Part shown: one piece after another, positions 1 to 12,163 of the stretch | Numbering within the stretch: position 1 is the stretch's first letter | How the letters are laid out: the number at the start of each line of letters is the position of its first letter | Source: Ptychodera flava | Taxonomy: Eukaryota > Hemichordata > Enteropneusta > Ptychoderidae | DNA: 64,000 nt | Assembly (NCBI RefSeq): GCF_041260155.1 | Contig: NC_091934.1 | Location: 43,850,398 to 43,914,397, forward strand | Direction of reading: 5' to 3' | Translations under genes and position numbers: made by a program | The notes under the pieces: generated by a model | The model's database searches: none | Seen by the model: only the letters and a program-made list of their open reading frames with translations | Told to the model about the DNA's origin: nothing

Positions 1-150
1 AAACAAGGTTCTCCTTGTGTCTGATGACCGCATAGAGCACGAAACAGTCACAACTCGGTTACTTTGTCACTCCAATCAACCCTGAAGTACAAATCGCTCT
101 GCGGAATGACCCGCATAGAGCACTTTCTCAACCAGCGAGGGACAACCTAG

Positions 151-266
<116 letters not shown>

Positions 267-453
267 ATATGGCCACTGGCTCAATTACAGTATAGGTGAT
301 ATACATATGTGTGTGTGTATATTTATTTATTTATTTATATACTATTTCACAATTGCATGTGAATTCAAATATTGCTTATAAACACCTTGGCCATATACAT
401 CTTGTTAATGTGTTTTCAACACCCTGTCTTCATTTAAATGACATTTATTATAG

Positions 454-622
454 ATCATGGTGCAACTACGGCAGGGATGACAGCAACAGAATATTCCACT
501 GGTATTTTCTGAGATACATTTGCTTTTATCCCGGTCCACTTAAAATACCCAATGTCATAGGCAAGAGTGAGGCAAATGATGCTGAAGCAGCAAGCAAGGC
601 CATTATAATTGGCATATCATGA
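454..622 (+). other. weak candidate exon
   Basis: An acceptor-like sequence (a T/A-rich tract ending in TAG near 454) precedes an open frame that stops with TGA at 620-622. The encoded peptide is unfamiliar, a second frame is also partly open, and no partner exon was found. I cannot say what it is, and it may be chance. Confidence 0.12.
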
Positions 623-2590
623 ATTTTTCCCCATTTTTCCGCTTGGCTATCACAGCACTTCTACAGCTTCCATGTTTCAGGGAAAATTATGTTCATGATG
701 TAAAGAGCGTTGTAGAATTGGCAGTGCCGATGGGGAGCAGATGCAATCATACATGGTATATTGTGATTAAGCTATAGATACTGCTTATTTTATTCTTGAG
801 AATGAGCAGGGGCACTTTTTGACTTGATGTTTAAAGGGCACCCCACAAGCAGTTGACCTTTAGAAATCTTCTGTAAATTAAGTCATTTTCATGACCAATT
901 ATTGTCTTTCCATGGTTTGTATAGCAGTAGATCTTCATGTGCTTTAAAGGCCAGAGAAAATCACCTGTCGTATTAGTGACTATACCAGTATGTCTTTTAC
1001 AGTATACTCATATCAATTCAGCAGATAAGTTTTGTTGAAGTCTAGTTTAGGCATGCACAAATTTTATCTGGGATGTGCAAGAAGATGGTGGTATAATGAC
1101 ATGGTCATAGCCGTTTGCAGATAAGCATGTCTTTGCCTCTAGCAGATGATATGACAGCATGTACTAACTGCTTTTCAGTAAATTCAGTATATATTAGATA
1201 TCCTTCCTTTTACAGAATCAACTGTTATCTTTAAGTGTCAATTTCAGAACAAGACAATATATAGTCATGCACATATTGGAATGAACATGAAAGGCATATG
1301 AAAATTGCAGCATATGACCCATCACTGCATTCAATGCTATATATATTGTGTGATAAGCCTATACTTCTAAATGAGCGTGTTTAATTTTCACTAAATGGTG
1401 TCTACGGCTCCTCTGCTGTGTTTGATTGTTTTACATGTATAGTTATCTACGTCGTAGCCGTTTGGACCTGTAACCACAACATTCATTATAGACTGTCTCA
1501 GTTAACATGTAGCAAATAGGAAAAATTGAAAAAAGAAATTTGATAAATATAAATAATATTAAATTAGATTAGCTGATTAGCTGCACCAGCTCATTGCCCT
1601 TTCCTCAGACAATGTTGCAGCTGCATGGCAAGGGGGTATGAAAGAGTCAGTGCATCAGATAGCTATCATCATGGGTAGAAAATGTCTGAAAAGTGGATAA
1701 GCCTAATCACGAGCTACGTACGTGCCACATGCTGATGTGCCAAATTTCATGAGCCACAATTCCCGTTCTGCATTTTCACTCCAATTTACTCCATCGATTC
1801 ATTTATGATAAATCACCATTAGGGCTTCAACAGCACCTATATGTATGAAGTGGTGATCTAATATTTGTGTTCACCAATTCTACATGCAAAGGACTGGTTG
1901 TTGCAGTAAAATTAAATTGTGGAATCCTGGCTCAGCCAAGGAAGTTTATATAGTAGCTTTACTACACAAATTTCAACTTTCCATCCGTTCAATGTTTGAA
2001 AAGTGAACAGACACGGATGCTGCAAATGGCTGATCCATGGTTCACATCATATATATTTGTTGTCATCTCCTGTTTCAAAATTGTTAGGCATGACGCAGAT
2101 TATTTTTCCAGTTGAAAGTCGTTCAAGTTGACTTCAAGCTGTTAGCCTGCAGGTAGGTGTTAAGCCAAGAGGTGGCTATATAGTACGTATGTCTGTTGGA
2201 GATCATGCCGAAAATTGTACTAAATTTGTCTGACAGAGTCATAGATGTATAGGACTGTACATTAAATGTAAATTGACGTACGTAAATATTTCTAGCTTAA
2301 GTTGCAGAATATATGAATAATATGGCCCATGAAATTGGTACGCAACACGATTTGGCTCATGGCACGTTGCTCTTGAATTAGGCTTGCACCCTTGAAAAAA
2401 GTACTGTAAATGCAGTATTACAAACCTGTAATCATATTTTGAAATACTGTAGATAACGACACTAACAGCCATGCTGAGGGTAGTCCACAAGTCCATAAAC
2501 AGTGCACAGATGACCCTGAGGGCAACATTGACGATCTTTATGAGAGTAAGTATAAACACATCTGTCTAATAACAGTATAGCTGTGTAGCT
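623..2590. other. no gene seen
   Basis: Ordinary AT-rich sequence on both strands. ORFs are short and start with non-ATG codons, and I saw no convincing splice pairs, RNA gene or organised repeat. Confidence 0.5.
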
Positions 2591-2599
2591 TTGCTGTCA

Positions 2600-3480
2600 G
2601 TAACACGAAGCTTATCCAATAGGTGGATGTGTGGCAGCATCTGGTGTCCAGCTTTCAGCGTCCTCGTTGTACATTCCCAGCTTCTTCTTCAAAACAGCCA
2701 GTCCAATTCCTTAATATTTGGAGTACTGGTCCCAAGGGATTACCTTCCTGGGATTTATTCAAATTGTAATGAATATGCAAATATAGATTTTTGAGGCTAA
2801 TTTTGCTATTTTGGGGCAAAAATCTTCTTCTCCTTTGGCTGGAGCAACAGCTTAAATATTTGGTGTACAAGTCCCTTGAGGGATTCAAGGAACTTAGATC
2901 TTTGATAGATTTTTCCTTTCCTTGTTCAGATATGTCCAAATTGTGATGAAATATACCAATTTGTATTTTAAAGGCAATTTTAGTCGTTTTTGGTCAAAAA
3001 ATATTCAAAAATCTTCAAAACTGCTGATCGAGTAGGTTGATATTCAGGATATATGTCCCCAGGGATGACCTATTCAGATTTGTTCAAATTGTGCGGAAAT
3101 GTACGAGTTTGGTCCTTTTAGACAATTTTTGTCACTATTGGTTAAAAATTCTTTCACCAAAACAGCTTGTCTGATAGCTTTGATATTTGGTATGCAGGTT
3201 CACAGGGATGATCAAAATGTGATATATTGCAATTGTGATGAAATCTACAATTTGTATTTTTGGGCAATTTTGCCATTTTGGTCAAAAAGTTGTTTCTGAA
3301 AAGTACTCATCTGATAATTTTATATTTGGCATAAGGTTCTAGGTAACCTAAATGTGATACATTAAAATTATGATGAAATCTGCAATTTTGTTTTTCAGGG
3401 CAATTTTTGGCCATTTTTGGTCAAAAAATGTATTTCTTAAAAACTAATCATCTACTAGCATTGATACTTGATAGAAATTT
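2600..3480 (-). repeat. interspersed element with ~115-bp internal tandem units
   Basis: About seven diverged units repeat the phrases 'gatatttggtatacagg', 'agggatgac' and 'gccatttttggtcaaaaa'. The same sequence family recurs at 7160-8060 in the same orientation, and at 15480-16420, 38560-39640 and 58940-59600 in the opposite orientation. In the opposite-orientation copies the units lead into a (CATA)n or (CAGA)n tract, and two of them end in 'gggagcta'. It is noncoding. It resembles a non-autonomous DNA element carrying a central minisatellite, but the class is inferred. Confidence 0.75.
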
Positions 3481-4617
3481 TCTCAGAGATGATCTTTAAC
3501 AAAGTCAAGGTCAACCAGGAAAGTGTTATCCTTCCTGCTATTCAGCATGAACAGAGTTTCTTGGCCTTTCATCCTAATGAGTGCCATGTCTTTCTTCACC
3601 TTCAACCTTATCAAAGGCTGTCAAGATTTCACTTTCATCAAAACATGTCACAAATAATTGGTCTCTTCATAATATGGCAAAAGTTCTATTGACTCTATTG
3701 ACCAATAGGTCGCTTATTATGCATTTCAGACAGTGAAGTCAATCACATTTTATAGACGGATTAAGGAAAAATACAATTTATGATCATATTGGTCCAAATT
3801 ATCACTTATTTAATCCTTTCTGACATCTTACAGAGTTTACTGTAACAGTCAAAGTCTATAATGCTGCCTGGGTCAGCAAAATGAAAAAGTACTACAAGTA
3901 ACAACTAAAATAGCGTATTGGGGACATTCATTTTGTCCCTTGCAAACTCAAAACTGACAAAAAATTCAATTGTAATTATTTCTAATATTATATAGGGCTC
4001 AGCCCTTGGTGTCGCGCCAGGGGTTAAGATTGGCAATGTTATTTGTATTGATTCATGATAAAATAGAATTAATTGTTACTTCATATACGTTTGTATGACA
4101 ACTATGCCCAGTTTCCCTCTGATGAAAGCAGTTCACGTACGTACACGGTACACAACGTCAAACCCTGCAGCAGTGCAGGTATAGATTTTCTGTAATGTGT
4201 AAAAATGTTGGACAAAAATGGGCAATTTTTACCATGATAACAGCCTATTGTGTTAAACAAGGGACGTATTATGCCATCGTTACCATTGCAATGGTAACCG
4301 CACTGCCCACCTTCCACTTGCAAGCTGAAAACTAGAGCGTTCCGTCTAAAGTGGCAATTTTTGAATCTTGTTATTGACACAACGGGCGCTTTTCTAAATT
4401 CAATCCCAGCATTCTTTGCGTATGCCCCCGTTCATATGCACGACAGTTTTCTCCCATTTTCTATTTTTTTATGCGTGATATTAACGATATTTTGTATCAG
4501 CGACAAGGTGGATAATAACACTAACTGGCTAACAAAAGATATATTTTATAAATGGCATGATTTAAGATAATAATTTGCATATTTCGTATTTGTTTATTCA
4601 CGAGTACTCAAAAAAAA

Positions 4618-4746
4618 ACATGGCGGCGCCCATGAAGGTAGGGTACACTTCCGGTTAGTCGCATAGTATATTATGAATAAGCGCATGCGTAGTCAGTAAG
4701 CCGCTGGCGCGACTATTAAAACCTATGCAGCTCAGCAGTGAAAATG
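4618..4746 (+). promoter_or_regulatory. housekeeping-type promoter (YY1/TISU, ETS, NRF1 motifs)
   Basis: Within about 130 bp lie AACATGGCGGCGCC (4618 on; YY1/TISU-like), the reverse complement of ACCGGAAGTG (about 4646-4655; strong ETS core) and GCGCATGCGT (4681-4690; NRF1-like). A good Kozak start, GAAAATGG, follows at 4744. These motifs are known to cluster in TATA-less promoters of broadly expressed genes, and the stretch is more CpG-rich than its surroundings. Transcription could be divergent. An alternative tiny first exon (MAAPMK then GTAGGG) starts at 4620. Confidence 0.55.
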
Positions 4747-4780
4747 GACACACCACCCAGAACCTTGTTGATGGTGGTAG
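4744..4780 (+). CDS. candidate first coding exon of a small acidic protein
   Basis: ATG at 4744 has A at -3 and G at +4. It reads MDTPPRTLLMVV plus one base before a GT at 4781, so the intron is phase 1. The region is a GGTGGTAG repeat and offers several possible donors; this one was chosen because it fits the phase of the acceptor at 5536. It lies about 55 bp after the NRF1-like site. The joined protein would be 85 residues. The splice is inferred only. Confidence 0.35.
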
Positions 4781-5536
4781 GTGGTAGGTGGAGTTGACGT
4801 TTCAGATTCTCAGATCTCAGACTCAAATACAGACCTATTATAGATTTCAGATCTGTGAAACATCAATTACTTAATGCAATCTAAACCAGTTATTGCGCAT
4901 ACTGTCACATTCCTCTGGAATTGATTACTCATAAATATGGACTCTTATACAGCCTCTTGCTGGTCAGAGACTGTGGCTGGTATAGCCAGCAAGAAAATGC
5001 CACTTTCATTTGAAACAGTCTTCAAGTGAACTGTGAAGTCCTAAGGTCAAAGCATTGTCCCTTCACAATGGAACTGTGGTTGATTTTAAGTTTATAAGTT
5101 CAGGATTCATGGATCGAAATGATCATTTGTTTTATTCCGAATGTACACTCTGATTTATCTTTCAAAATCCGAGTCGGTGATCTTTCTCTACAATCCTGTT
5201 TATTATCATGAGAGAGGTTTTAAGACTGCCTGATGCAAGAAAAAGCTTTTAAAATTATTCCTTAATTCCCACAATTTGGTAGGTTCTAAATTCAGTGTAA
5301 TGCTTTTTTAATATTTTTTGCTTTGGATAACTTTTTAAATGACATTTTGATTTATTTTTCATTTTTCTGATGAAACTAAAGGCAAATTTATGGACACAAA
5401 TTATTTGAATTGAAAATCAAATTGTCTTGACTGAGTAACCAGCAATTTTACTTGCACTTCAGTGATTGGAACCATTCCAATAACTGGGAAAGTTATAGAC
5501 TAATGCGCTGAATGGATATTTTATTGTCATCCACAG

Positions 5537-5757
5537 AGGAAGCTAGGGAGCCTGTATCTGAAATTCCACTGGATGAACACAATGCATGTGATGATCAAGA
5601 ACAACAGAGTCTTCCAGGAAATTATGAGATGGTCCCTCTTATTCCATTGTCCTCCCAAGGGGATCCTGTATCAGAACAAATTGAAAATGATGAACAAGAA
5701 CAAGAACAAGAGAGACTTCTGAGAGATTGCAAGATGGTCTCACTTGATTCTGACTGA
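5537..5757 (+). CDS. terminal exon, acidic protein with internal duplication
   Basis: A clear acceptor (pyrimidine-rich, ending CACAG at 5536) opens a frame that stops with TGA at 5755-5757. If unspliced, the frame could instead start at ATG 5512. The peptide is rich in Glu, Gln and Asp and contains a visible duplication. 'EPVSEI...DDQEQQSLPGNYEMVPL' is echoed by 'DPVSEQ...EQEQERLLRDCKMVSL', about 35 residues later. There is no signal peptide, membrane segment or family I recognise. It may be a disordered cytoplasmic tail, or a complete small protein if joined to the exon at 4744. An RNA-seq junction would settle the start. Confidence 0.45.
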
Positions 5758-8442
5758 GATGGTATTCAAGTGGAGCTATGACATGACAACTGATACAGGA
5801 AAATGCATTTTAACAGAAGTAGCTGCAACTTTTGATAATATTTGTCTTCCTCCTAAAGCATAGTCCACTTTTCAACTTTGAGTTTGTCAACACAATCATG
5901 CAGCCCCTGTATAGTCAGCATTATCACTGAACAACTGGGATGGAAATATGGACCTAAATTGCAAGTGTCTACATTACTATACTGGGCATACATTTGCTCT
6001 GCCTTCACAAACCAAGTGCTTTACATTTCAATTTAAAATTAGGTGGCATACTACCGTACATCTCAAGAATCAAAATCTTAAATTTTTCATGATATTTTGG
6101 CCAGGTTGATTCAAATTCACATTAAAAGCTTGAGCTTCCTGTGAAATTTGACTTTAGCAAGCCAAGCTGTTTGTAATTTTAAATTAAAAATGACAACCAA
6201 TCACTGTGGTAACTTCATATGAAAAAATTGAATGCAGATTGTCATGAAGACCATGGGGTGGGTATTCCAGAGATTCATTTTTGTCGAAAAATTTACTCCT
6301 ACGTATGTGCCACGTTGATAGGGAATGGAAGAGAGATCTGGATGTTGATACACAGAACGAAAATTGAAAAGTATCAAAAGATGCAAATGTATTTATTTTA
6401 AATTCAGCCAAACTTTAGGCTGGCATTCTTGTTGGCAAAACCTGTGCAGCACTTCTTGCATAATTGTTTTTGTATTTGTATGAAGCTGAGTTCATGTAAC
6501 ATCTTCACAGATCCAGATGTAATGGGATTGCTAAAAGTTTTGATAACATGCACGGCTGATGTTATTGAATGGTCCAAAACAAAAATATAGCAATACTTTT
6601 TTACACATTTCCATTTTTTCAGTTAATATAATAGTTTTATTACTTTTATTGCTTGCAAATTTTGCTTATAGTAAAAAGTTTTAAAACTTTGTCCTGACTT
6701 GCGATGATGCAATCATAAGAATCATGGAATCCCAATGGGGCAACCATGCAGTCAAGATTTTACTCTTATGGTGATGTATGCATATCAGCAAGCCACTTGG
6801 GCAACCTTTTAGACAAAAGTTGTATTGTACAGATGATCACAACATGGCAATTAATAACATACTCAATCTTCTGTTTGCAACTTCCTAAAATTAAGTCTTC
6901 TGTAAATCGTTATAGACAAAATGTCTTGTACCAAAAAACACATGACGACTACACTAGAGTTTATCAGTCCCAAGTCCAACCTTTCTGCTTCCTGCATCAA
7001 TTGTGTGAGATTTGTTCTGCTTGCTGGTCTCTTGAATCTATGAGTTCTGTTGAAATTGATAGATGTACAAAGTTGCAGTCAGACTCAACGGTGTCAATAT
7101 CTTCCTTTTTAGCAAGAGAATACCTCTATAATATGCATTATTCTTTTTTAGCTATTATAGACTATAGTCCATGGAAGCTATTGGGATGGTATCCGTCCGG
7201 CGTCCAGCGTCAGTCTGTATTTATGATGTATGCATGTATGTATGTCCGTTTGTGAGGATGTCCGTCCCCTCAAATATCTTGAGAACTGCAGTACATACAG
7301 ATTTGATATATGATATGTAGATGCAAAATATGATTATGACAAACACGTATTTGTTGTTTTTTGATATTGTTGAAAATATGCAAATTAGCTAAAAAGGGCC
7401 CGTTTCAGTAAAAAATCTACTTTTCATAACCGCTGGTCAGACAGCTTTTATATTTGGCATACAGGTCCCGAGGATTGACCTTATTTAGATTCGTGTAAAT
7501 TGTGATGAAATATGCAAATTTGTATTTTTAAGGCAATTTTTTGTGATTTTGGTCAAAATTTTTTTTCACAAAAAACACTTGTTGTATAGCTTGATATTTG
7601 GTATACAGATTTATAGGGATGATTGAAATATCATGTATTCAAATTATGATGAATCTACAATTTTGTATTTTTTGGGGAATTTTTGCCATTTTTGGCCATA
7701 AAATGTTTCTCAAAAACTACTTGTTTTGTAGCTGTGATATTTGGTATACAGGTTCCATGTGATATATGAAATAATGATGAAATCTTCAATTTTGTATTTT
7801 TGCACTTATTTTTGCCATTTTTGGTCAGGCCATACTGAAGTGAATTAGCAAAGATATCAACCTTCTTCATCAACGTGTGTCACAATTTGTTATTCTATAC
7901 ATAACACAGCAGAGCTCTATTGGCTGTTAGGTTGCCTTTTTCTTCAAAAGCGCTGGTCAGATAGCTTTTGATATTTGGTAAACAGGTCCCTTAGGATGAC
8001 CATAGTGAGATAATCTATATATTTAGGAAATACTTAATTTTGTGATTTGGGGACATTTTTTGCCGGTTCTTATGTATATATAGAGGGCTGAAAGTATGAA
8101 CCATAGTGAAACAATTCTTCTGCCACAAGAATATTTCCAAAGGGCCTCTGCTCTTGCTATATCTTATATTATGGTATGTACATCCTCTATACCATCTACG
8201 TCTATAGTAGCGTCAGGGATATTGGCCCTATGTTTTTTACTTATTATAAATCCAAAATATTTTTCAGTCTTCAATCTCTATATTATGTGTGTTTAAATTT
8301 AATATTTCTGTGCTGGACACAGATGACACTGGCTTACATTACTTAAAGCAAGTCTTATAGAAAAAGTTTAACCTTGAAAATATGAAAAAATATCTTGTAT
8401 ATTCTGATAGATTTCTGATAGATTTATATTATATGTAGTTTT
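5758..8442. other. no supported gene; includes a 169-codon ORF and repeat DNA
   Basis: An ATG-initiated ORF at 6746-7255 (169 codons) is longer than most chance ORFs here, but its last ~30 codons run into the repeat starting near 7160 and it resembles no family I know. From 7160 to 8060 the sequence is the interspersed tandem-unit element also seen at 2600. The rest is plain AT-rich DNA. Confidence 0.4.
7160..8060 (-). repeat. second copy of the interspersed tandem-unit element
   Basis: It begins with a GTCCATGGAAGCTATTGGGA-like end and a TGTATGTATGTCCG tract, then several ~115-bp units sharing 'gatatttggtatacagg' and 'gccatttttggtca' with 2600-3480. It is noncoding. Confidence 0.7.
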
Positions 8443-8535
8443 ATGACTAGTGGAAAGCAAGAAGGGGAGGGAGATGCTGTAACTTTGGCAATATTCTCAT
8501 TATTAATATTAGTCTTGTTTATTGGACAACAGTTT
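8443..8535 (+). CDS. candidate first coding exon of a small single-pass membrane protein
   Basis: ATG at 8443 gives MTSGKQEGEGDAV, then a strongly hydrophobic helix (TLAIFSLLILVLFIG) and QQF, ending at a GTATGG donor at 8536. Without splicing the frame runs on to a stop at 8635-8637 (64 residues). The short polar N-terminus followed by one membrane helix resembles small integral membrane proteins, but I do not recognise the family. A plausible partner exon in matching phase begins at 9098, and an AATAAA follows at 9773. The model rests on composition and splice logic only. Confidence 0.35.
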
Positions 8536-9097
8536 GTATGGTGTAACCTTTTTGTCACCTTTGTAATAAAACTTTATAGAGAAGAAACACTTGCTAAAAA
8601 GTCCCAAACATGTCCAAAATGGTGCAAGAAAATGTAAAAGCAAGGGAAACACTGTAAACTTTGATCATGAAAAAAGGACATGGTCAAGTTCCAGAATTAT
8701 TGGGACAGGAATTGTGTTATTCAACAAAAGTCAAACGACATGCATGCATGGTTGGTTTCACAAAAAAATCAGTACAGCAAGGTGTGGAGAATTTAATAAG
8801 AAAAGGGAATATGGACATGTTTTGCTCTTCAACAAAACTGAAAATTTTTTAAACATATGTGTTTATCATTTTTTGAATATCTTTGATACCCACTAAGTAA
8901 TAGAAATCTCGTGGATTTCACTGAATGCATTTTATCTGATCTCAGTTGCATCTACATTTATGGAAATTCTGTTTGTGTATATAACTTGCTTTGTATAAGT
9001 TTGATTTTGCTGTTGATTATATAGGCATTACCATTATTTTGACTGAACATAAGTAGTGCAAAACTTGGAACAACTCACATGGTTTCTGTAATTTCAG

Positions 9098-9277
9098 TTC
9101 ACAGAAATGAAATATTATCGGCATTCTTGCAACCATCAAGAAAAGGTCATCAAGATTATTCCAGTCAAAACAATTGATGGAAAACATTTATATGTGAAGT
9201 TGTTCAGAATAAAGTTGAATTTTAAGCTTTCCCTGTATTTTTTATCTAGGCATGCCATGCAATGTATAGATTTGTGA
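9098..9277 (+). CDS. candidate terminal exon, unidentified small protein
   Basis: A strong acceptor (TTTCTGTAATTTCAG ending at 9097) precedes 59 open codons and TGA. The peptide begins FTEMKYYRHSCNHQEKV and is basic. Joined in phase 0 to 8443-8535 it would make a 90-residue membrane protein. An alternative uses an internal GTGAAG donor and a further open exon at 9328-9483, behind an acceptor ending TAAATAAG. I cannot choose between these from sequence alone. Confidence 0.3.
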   Translation, partial: FTEMKYYRHSCNHQEKVIKIIPVKTIDGKHLYVKLFRIKLNFKLSLYFLSRHAMQCIDL

Positions 9278-9772
9278 AATAACTAGATATTTTTTGGTTT
9301 CATGCGTTATTAATTTTTCTAAATAAGGAACAGCATCTCAGGAGCATTTACAAGAGAGAAAAAGGTAAATTTACTGACTGCATTCTTCCATTTTTATGTG
9401 AAAGAGGTGCAATGTCAATACTGAGTGCATTCAAATATTTCACTGTAAAATGTATCAGTGATGGTTTATATTCATCACTGTAATAGTGGTGTAAAAGTCA
9501 TACATGTTACAAATGAAAGATACTGATCCATATCGAAATGACGGACCTAAATATGCATGTTTCCAATATGAATTCAGTCTTTCTGAAAAATTGCAGGAGC
9601 TGTAGCAAGGACATGTACATATCTTTAGGGTGTGAAATCCAACATGCAGGGTCTATGTCATCATGTTTGTGACTGTGTATGTTCAGAATGTCTGTGTTTA
9701 ATGTGAGGAGAACTTGTTTTTTTGTATTATAAAATGATATCTTTCACTTTTGTAAAAGCATATTTCTGAATG

Positions 9773-9778
9773 AATAAA
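9773..9778 (+). terminator. poly(A) signal AATAAA
   Basis: A canonical hexamer in a T/A-rich context about 500 bp after the candidate exon at 9098-9277. It fits the 3' end of that putative transcript. Confidence 0.4.
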
Positions 9779-10320
9779 GTGTGCAAAATGAGTGATTGAA
9801 TCTCAATGACTTGTTGTTCAACAAGGGTTCCTAACTCACTGTAGGATAGGTATAAAAAGTGTCAATATAGGATTACTTTGTTTTTAAATTCTGTAAACAA
9901 CAAAATGTAAATTTGTATTCATGATAAAATTGGCAAAATACAAAAATGAGACTTCACTCCAGGCTGTTTCAAACTGTGACCCCCCACCCCACCCCGACAG
10001 GTATGTAAACAATGACCCTATTAAACTCCTCTGGCCCATTCCCTTCTTAAGAAATAGAAGCTTCCTAGTTAAATTCATTCAAATGCTAATTGATGCTATT
10101 GCAATACTATCTACACACAGGTTATTAATGTAGAGTCAAACAAAGACGAGCCTAAGGTTCATTTACAGTAGTAAATTCATGAAGATCTGCATTTTTGTGA
10201 GTATTTACTTGTAATTACGATAGGCTCTGGTAATTCCAAAGTTTAATCTTTGGTGAAGGACTATTTTGAACTTGCAACTATCACAATGGAAACCAAAACG
10301 ATGATACTTGATCATTTAAG

Positions 10321-10521
10321 CTGACTTTTACTGATGATGAAGATTATGTTGATGATAATGAGAAGGAGGTTGCGTTTGATAACGATGATGAGTACAATGA
10401 TAAAGACAATGATGGAAGTGACAGTAAAAACAACAACAGTGACATTGACTATGACGATAATGATGATGATGATGATGATTATGATGATGATAAAATTTTA
10501 AAAATAATGGCAAAAAAGTAA
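10321..10521 (+). other. Asp/Asn-rich open frame over an imperfect (GAT)n tract
   Basis: The + strand frame stays open for 66 codons and reads as an Asp-, Asn- and Glu-rich peptide ending DDDKILKIMAKK and TAA. It has no ATG at its start, so it would have to be an internal or terminal exon. It could equally be a decayed GAT microsatellite, which favours acidic codons by composition. A TISU-like CAAGATGGCGG lies just after it at about 10523. Confidence 0.25.
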
Positions 10522-11059
10522 TCAAGATGGCGGTATAAGTTCTTTATACCCTGTAAAACTCTCCGAACAATTTCTAAACCTTTGTATACAATACTTGAAC
10601 TCCAGATTGTTGCAAACTTCAATATGTTTTGGAGTGATCATTACCTTAAGTTTTGATAGATGGGGCAACTAATCAACGTGAATGACCTTCTTTCAATGTT
10701 ATAGGGGAAAGATAATTTGCTATTTTGTATTGTTTGGTGAGAAATGGCTCCTTTGTGTGAGAAGAGCTCATATTTTGTTTTCTAAACAGACAAGTAAAAG
10801 TTAGCCTAACGAAATGAGAATGCAACAGTTAATATGACACATAAAGATGTTCTTGGCAGTAATCTTTCCAAGAACGATGAATCATATACAACCCTAAAAC
10901 ACTGTTTAAGGGACAGTTCAGTTTTTACGGCCGGGGGCGGCAAAATCCATGAGGGTCATCATAATTTTGGAATCCGCGAAGGGGGGGGTCATCGCTTTTT
11001 AACTGGTAGGAAAGGGGGGTCACCACATTTTCAATTTATACCTACAATAAAGTTCACTT

Positions 11060-11550
11060 CTATGCCATGGCCAAGATCGACCCTCTTTACCGGCGGGCCG
11101 CCTTTGGCGGCCCACTACAATAAATTGACTTGATGTATTTATTACCCATGACCCTCTTTACTGGTGGGTAAGTTTCGGCGGCCCACGTTTGACTTATGTA
11201 ATAGCCCATGACCCTCTTAATGGGCGGATGTGTTTGGTGGCCCACTCCAATTAGGTTTACTTGGTGCAATGGCCATTTATCGGACCCTCTTTACTGGCGG
11301 CGCGCCTTCAGCGGCCCACTTTATAAATAAATTAACTTTATGTAATCGCCCATGACCATCTTAACAGCCTCAGCGGCCCTGTCCAGTAAAGTTTACTTCA
11401 TGCAATGGCCCTGATCGACCCTCCCCACCGGCGGGGAACCTTGGTGGCCAACCAGAATAAAGTTGACTTTACGTAATGACCCATGACCCTCTTAACCGGA
11501 GGGCTGCCTTTGGCAAACCACTCCAATAAAGTTTACTTTATACAATGTCC
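11060..11550. repeat. ~65-bp minisatellite inside the MITE-like element
   Basis: Seven diverged units share 'gaccctcttta', a GGCGG-rich patch, 'cggcccactccaataaa' and 'gactttatgtaat'. The 'gaccctc' phrase recurs at about 11086, 11149, 11210, 11282, 11355, 11417 and 11485, a spacing of 60-73 bp. Noncoding. Confidence 0.85.
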
Positions 11551-11741
11551 ATGGACATTATTGTCTATGGCAATCAATTTAAAAATTGCCTTACAGTTGT
11601 CCTATAACAGACTTTTGCATGGATGTGGTTGAGAAGTTTGTGCACTGGCATCTCTGCTACATGATTAAAGTGCGCCGCGTACCGGAGTTCAAATCCAAAC
11701 CGTGCGGGTAAATTTGACATATGGGTTTTGGTTATTTTCAG

Positions 11742-11742
<1 letters not shown>

Positions 11743-11772
<30 letters not shown>

Positions 11773-11773
11773 A
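11743..11773 (+). repeat. poly(G) run
   Basis: About 30 consecutive G residues in the left arm of the short hairpin element. Such a run could form a G-quadruplex and its assembled length is unlikely to be exact. Confidence 0.9.
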
Positions 11774-12075
11774 ATCATCAAATTTTTTCGTCTGACAAAG
11801 GGGGGTCACCTTTTTTCACGAAAAATGCAGGGGAGGGTCTATATTTTTTGGAACACCAGCGACAAGATTTTGCCGCCCCCCCCCCGGCTGTAAAACTGAA
11901 CGGTCCCTGAAGGTCGATTTTTTGCATGACCACAGCAGCGCACTCTACCATGAGGTAGTGAAAAAATCTCACCCCAAAGGCTACATGATATCATTCGAGA
12001 GTAATAAGGCGTAGATGCGGCTTGCTATAACCAAAATTTTTATGGAGTATTTTATTTCGACTTATTGTACGGCAG

Positions 12076-12163
12076 GTATGCTGATATGTTAAACCTAAAG
12101 CAAGATCTGGATTTTAGTTTGCGAGAAGAAACCGAGAGAGATAACCTTATATCTCGCTTGACT
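12076..12163 (+). CDS. candidate coding exon (coiled-coil-like), gene unknown
   Basis: The acceptor ends GGCAG at 12075 and a GTAATT donor follows 12163. The peptide begins YADMLNLKQDLDFSLREE and continues with charged, helix-forming residues. It enters in phase 2 and leaves in phase 0. No neighbouring exon in matching phase was found, so its link to the exons at 14.3-18.9 kb is only by strand and position. Confidence 0.3.

Larger units (their letters stand above)
10908..11911. mobile_element. G-tract MITE-like element(s) with terminal inverted repeats
   Basis: The left end (10908-10947: AGGGACAGTTCAGTTTTTAC, then GCCGGGGGCGGCAAAATC) is the near reverse complement of the right end (11866-11911, ending in CTGAACGGTCCCT). 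Inside each arm are long G or C runs and 'ggggtcac' motifs. A shorter hairpin (about 11730-11911) uses the same right arm, so two copies may be fused here. There is no transposase ORF, so this is a non-autonomous element. A single related end occurs at about 20370-20515. Confidence 0.65.

Noticed and set aside
296..622. Treating GTG, TTG or CTG-initiated ORFs as genes
   Set aside because: Such starts are not expected in a metazoan nuclear genome, so only frames with ATG or supported splice acceptors were kept.
10328..10525. His-rich minus-strand ORF
   Set aside because: It is the antisense of the GAT tract; the + strand reading is the only one worth noting, and only weakly.
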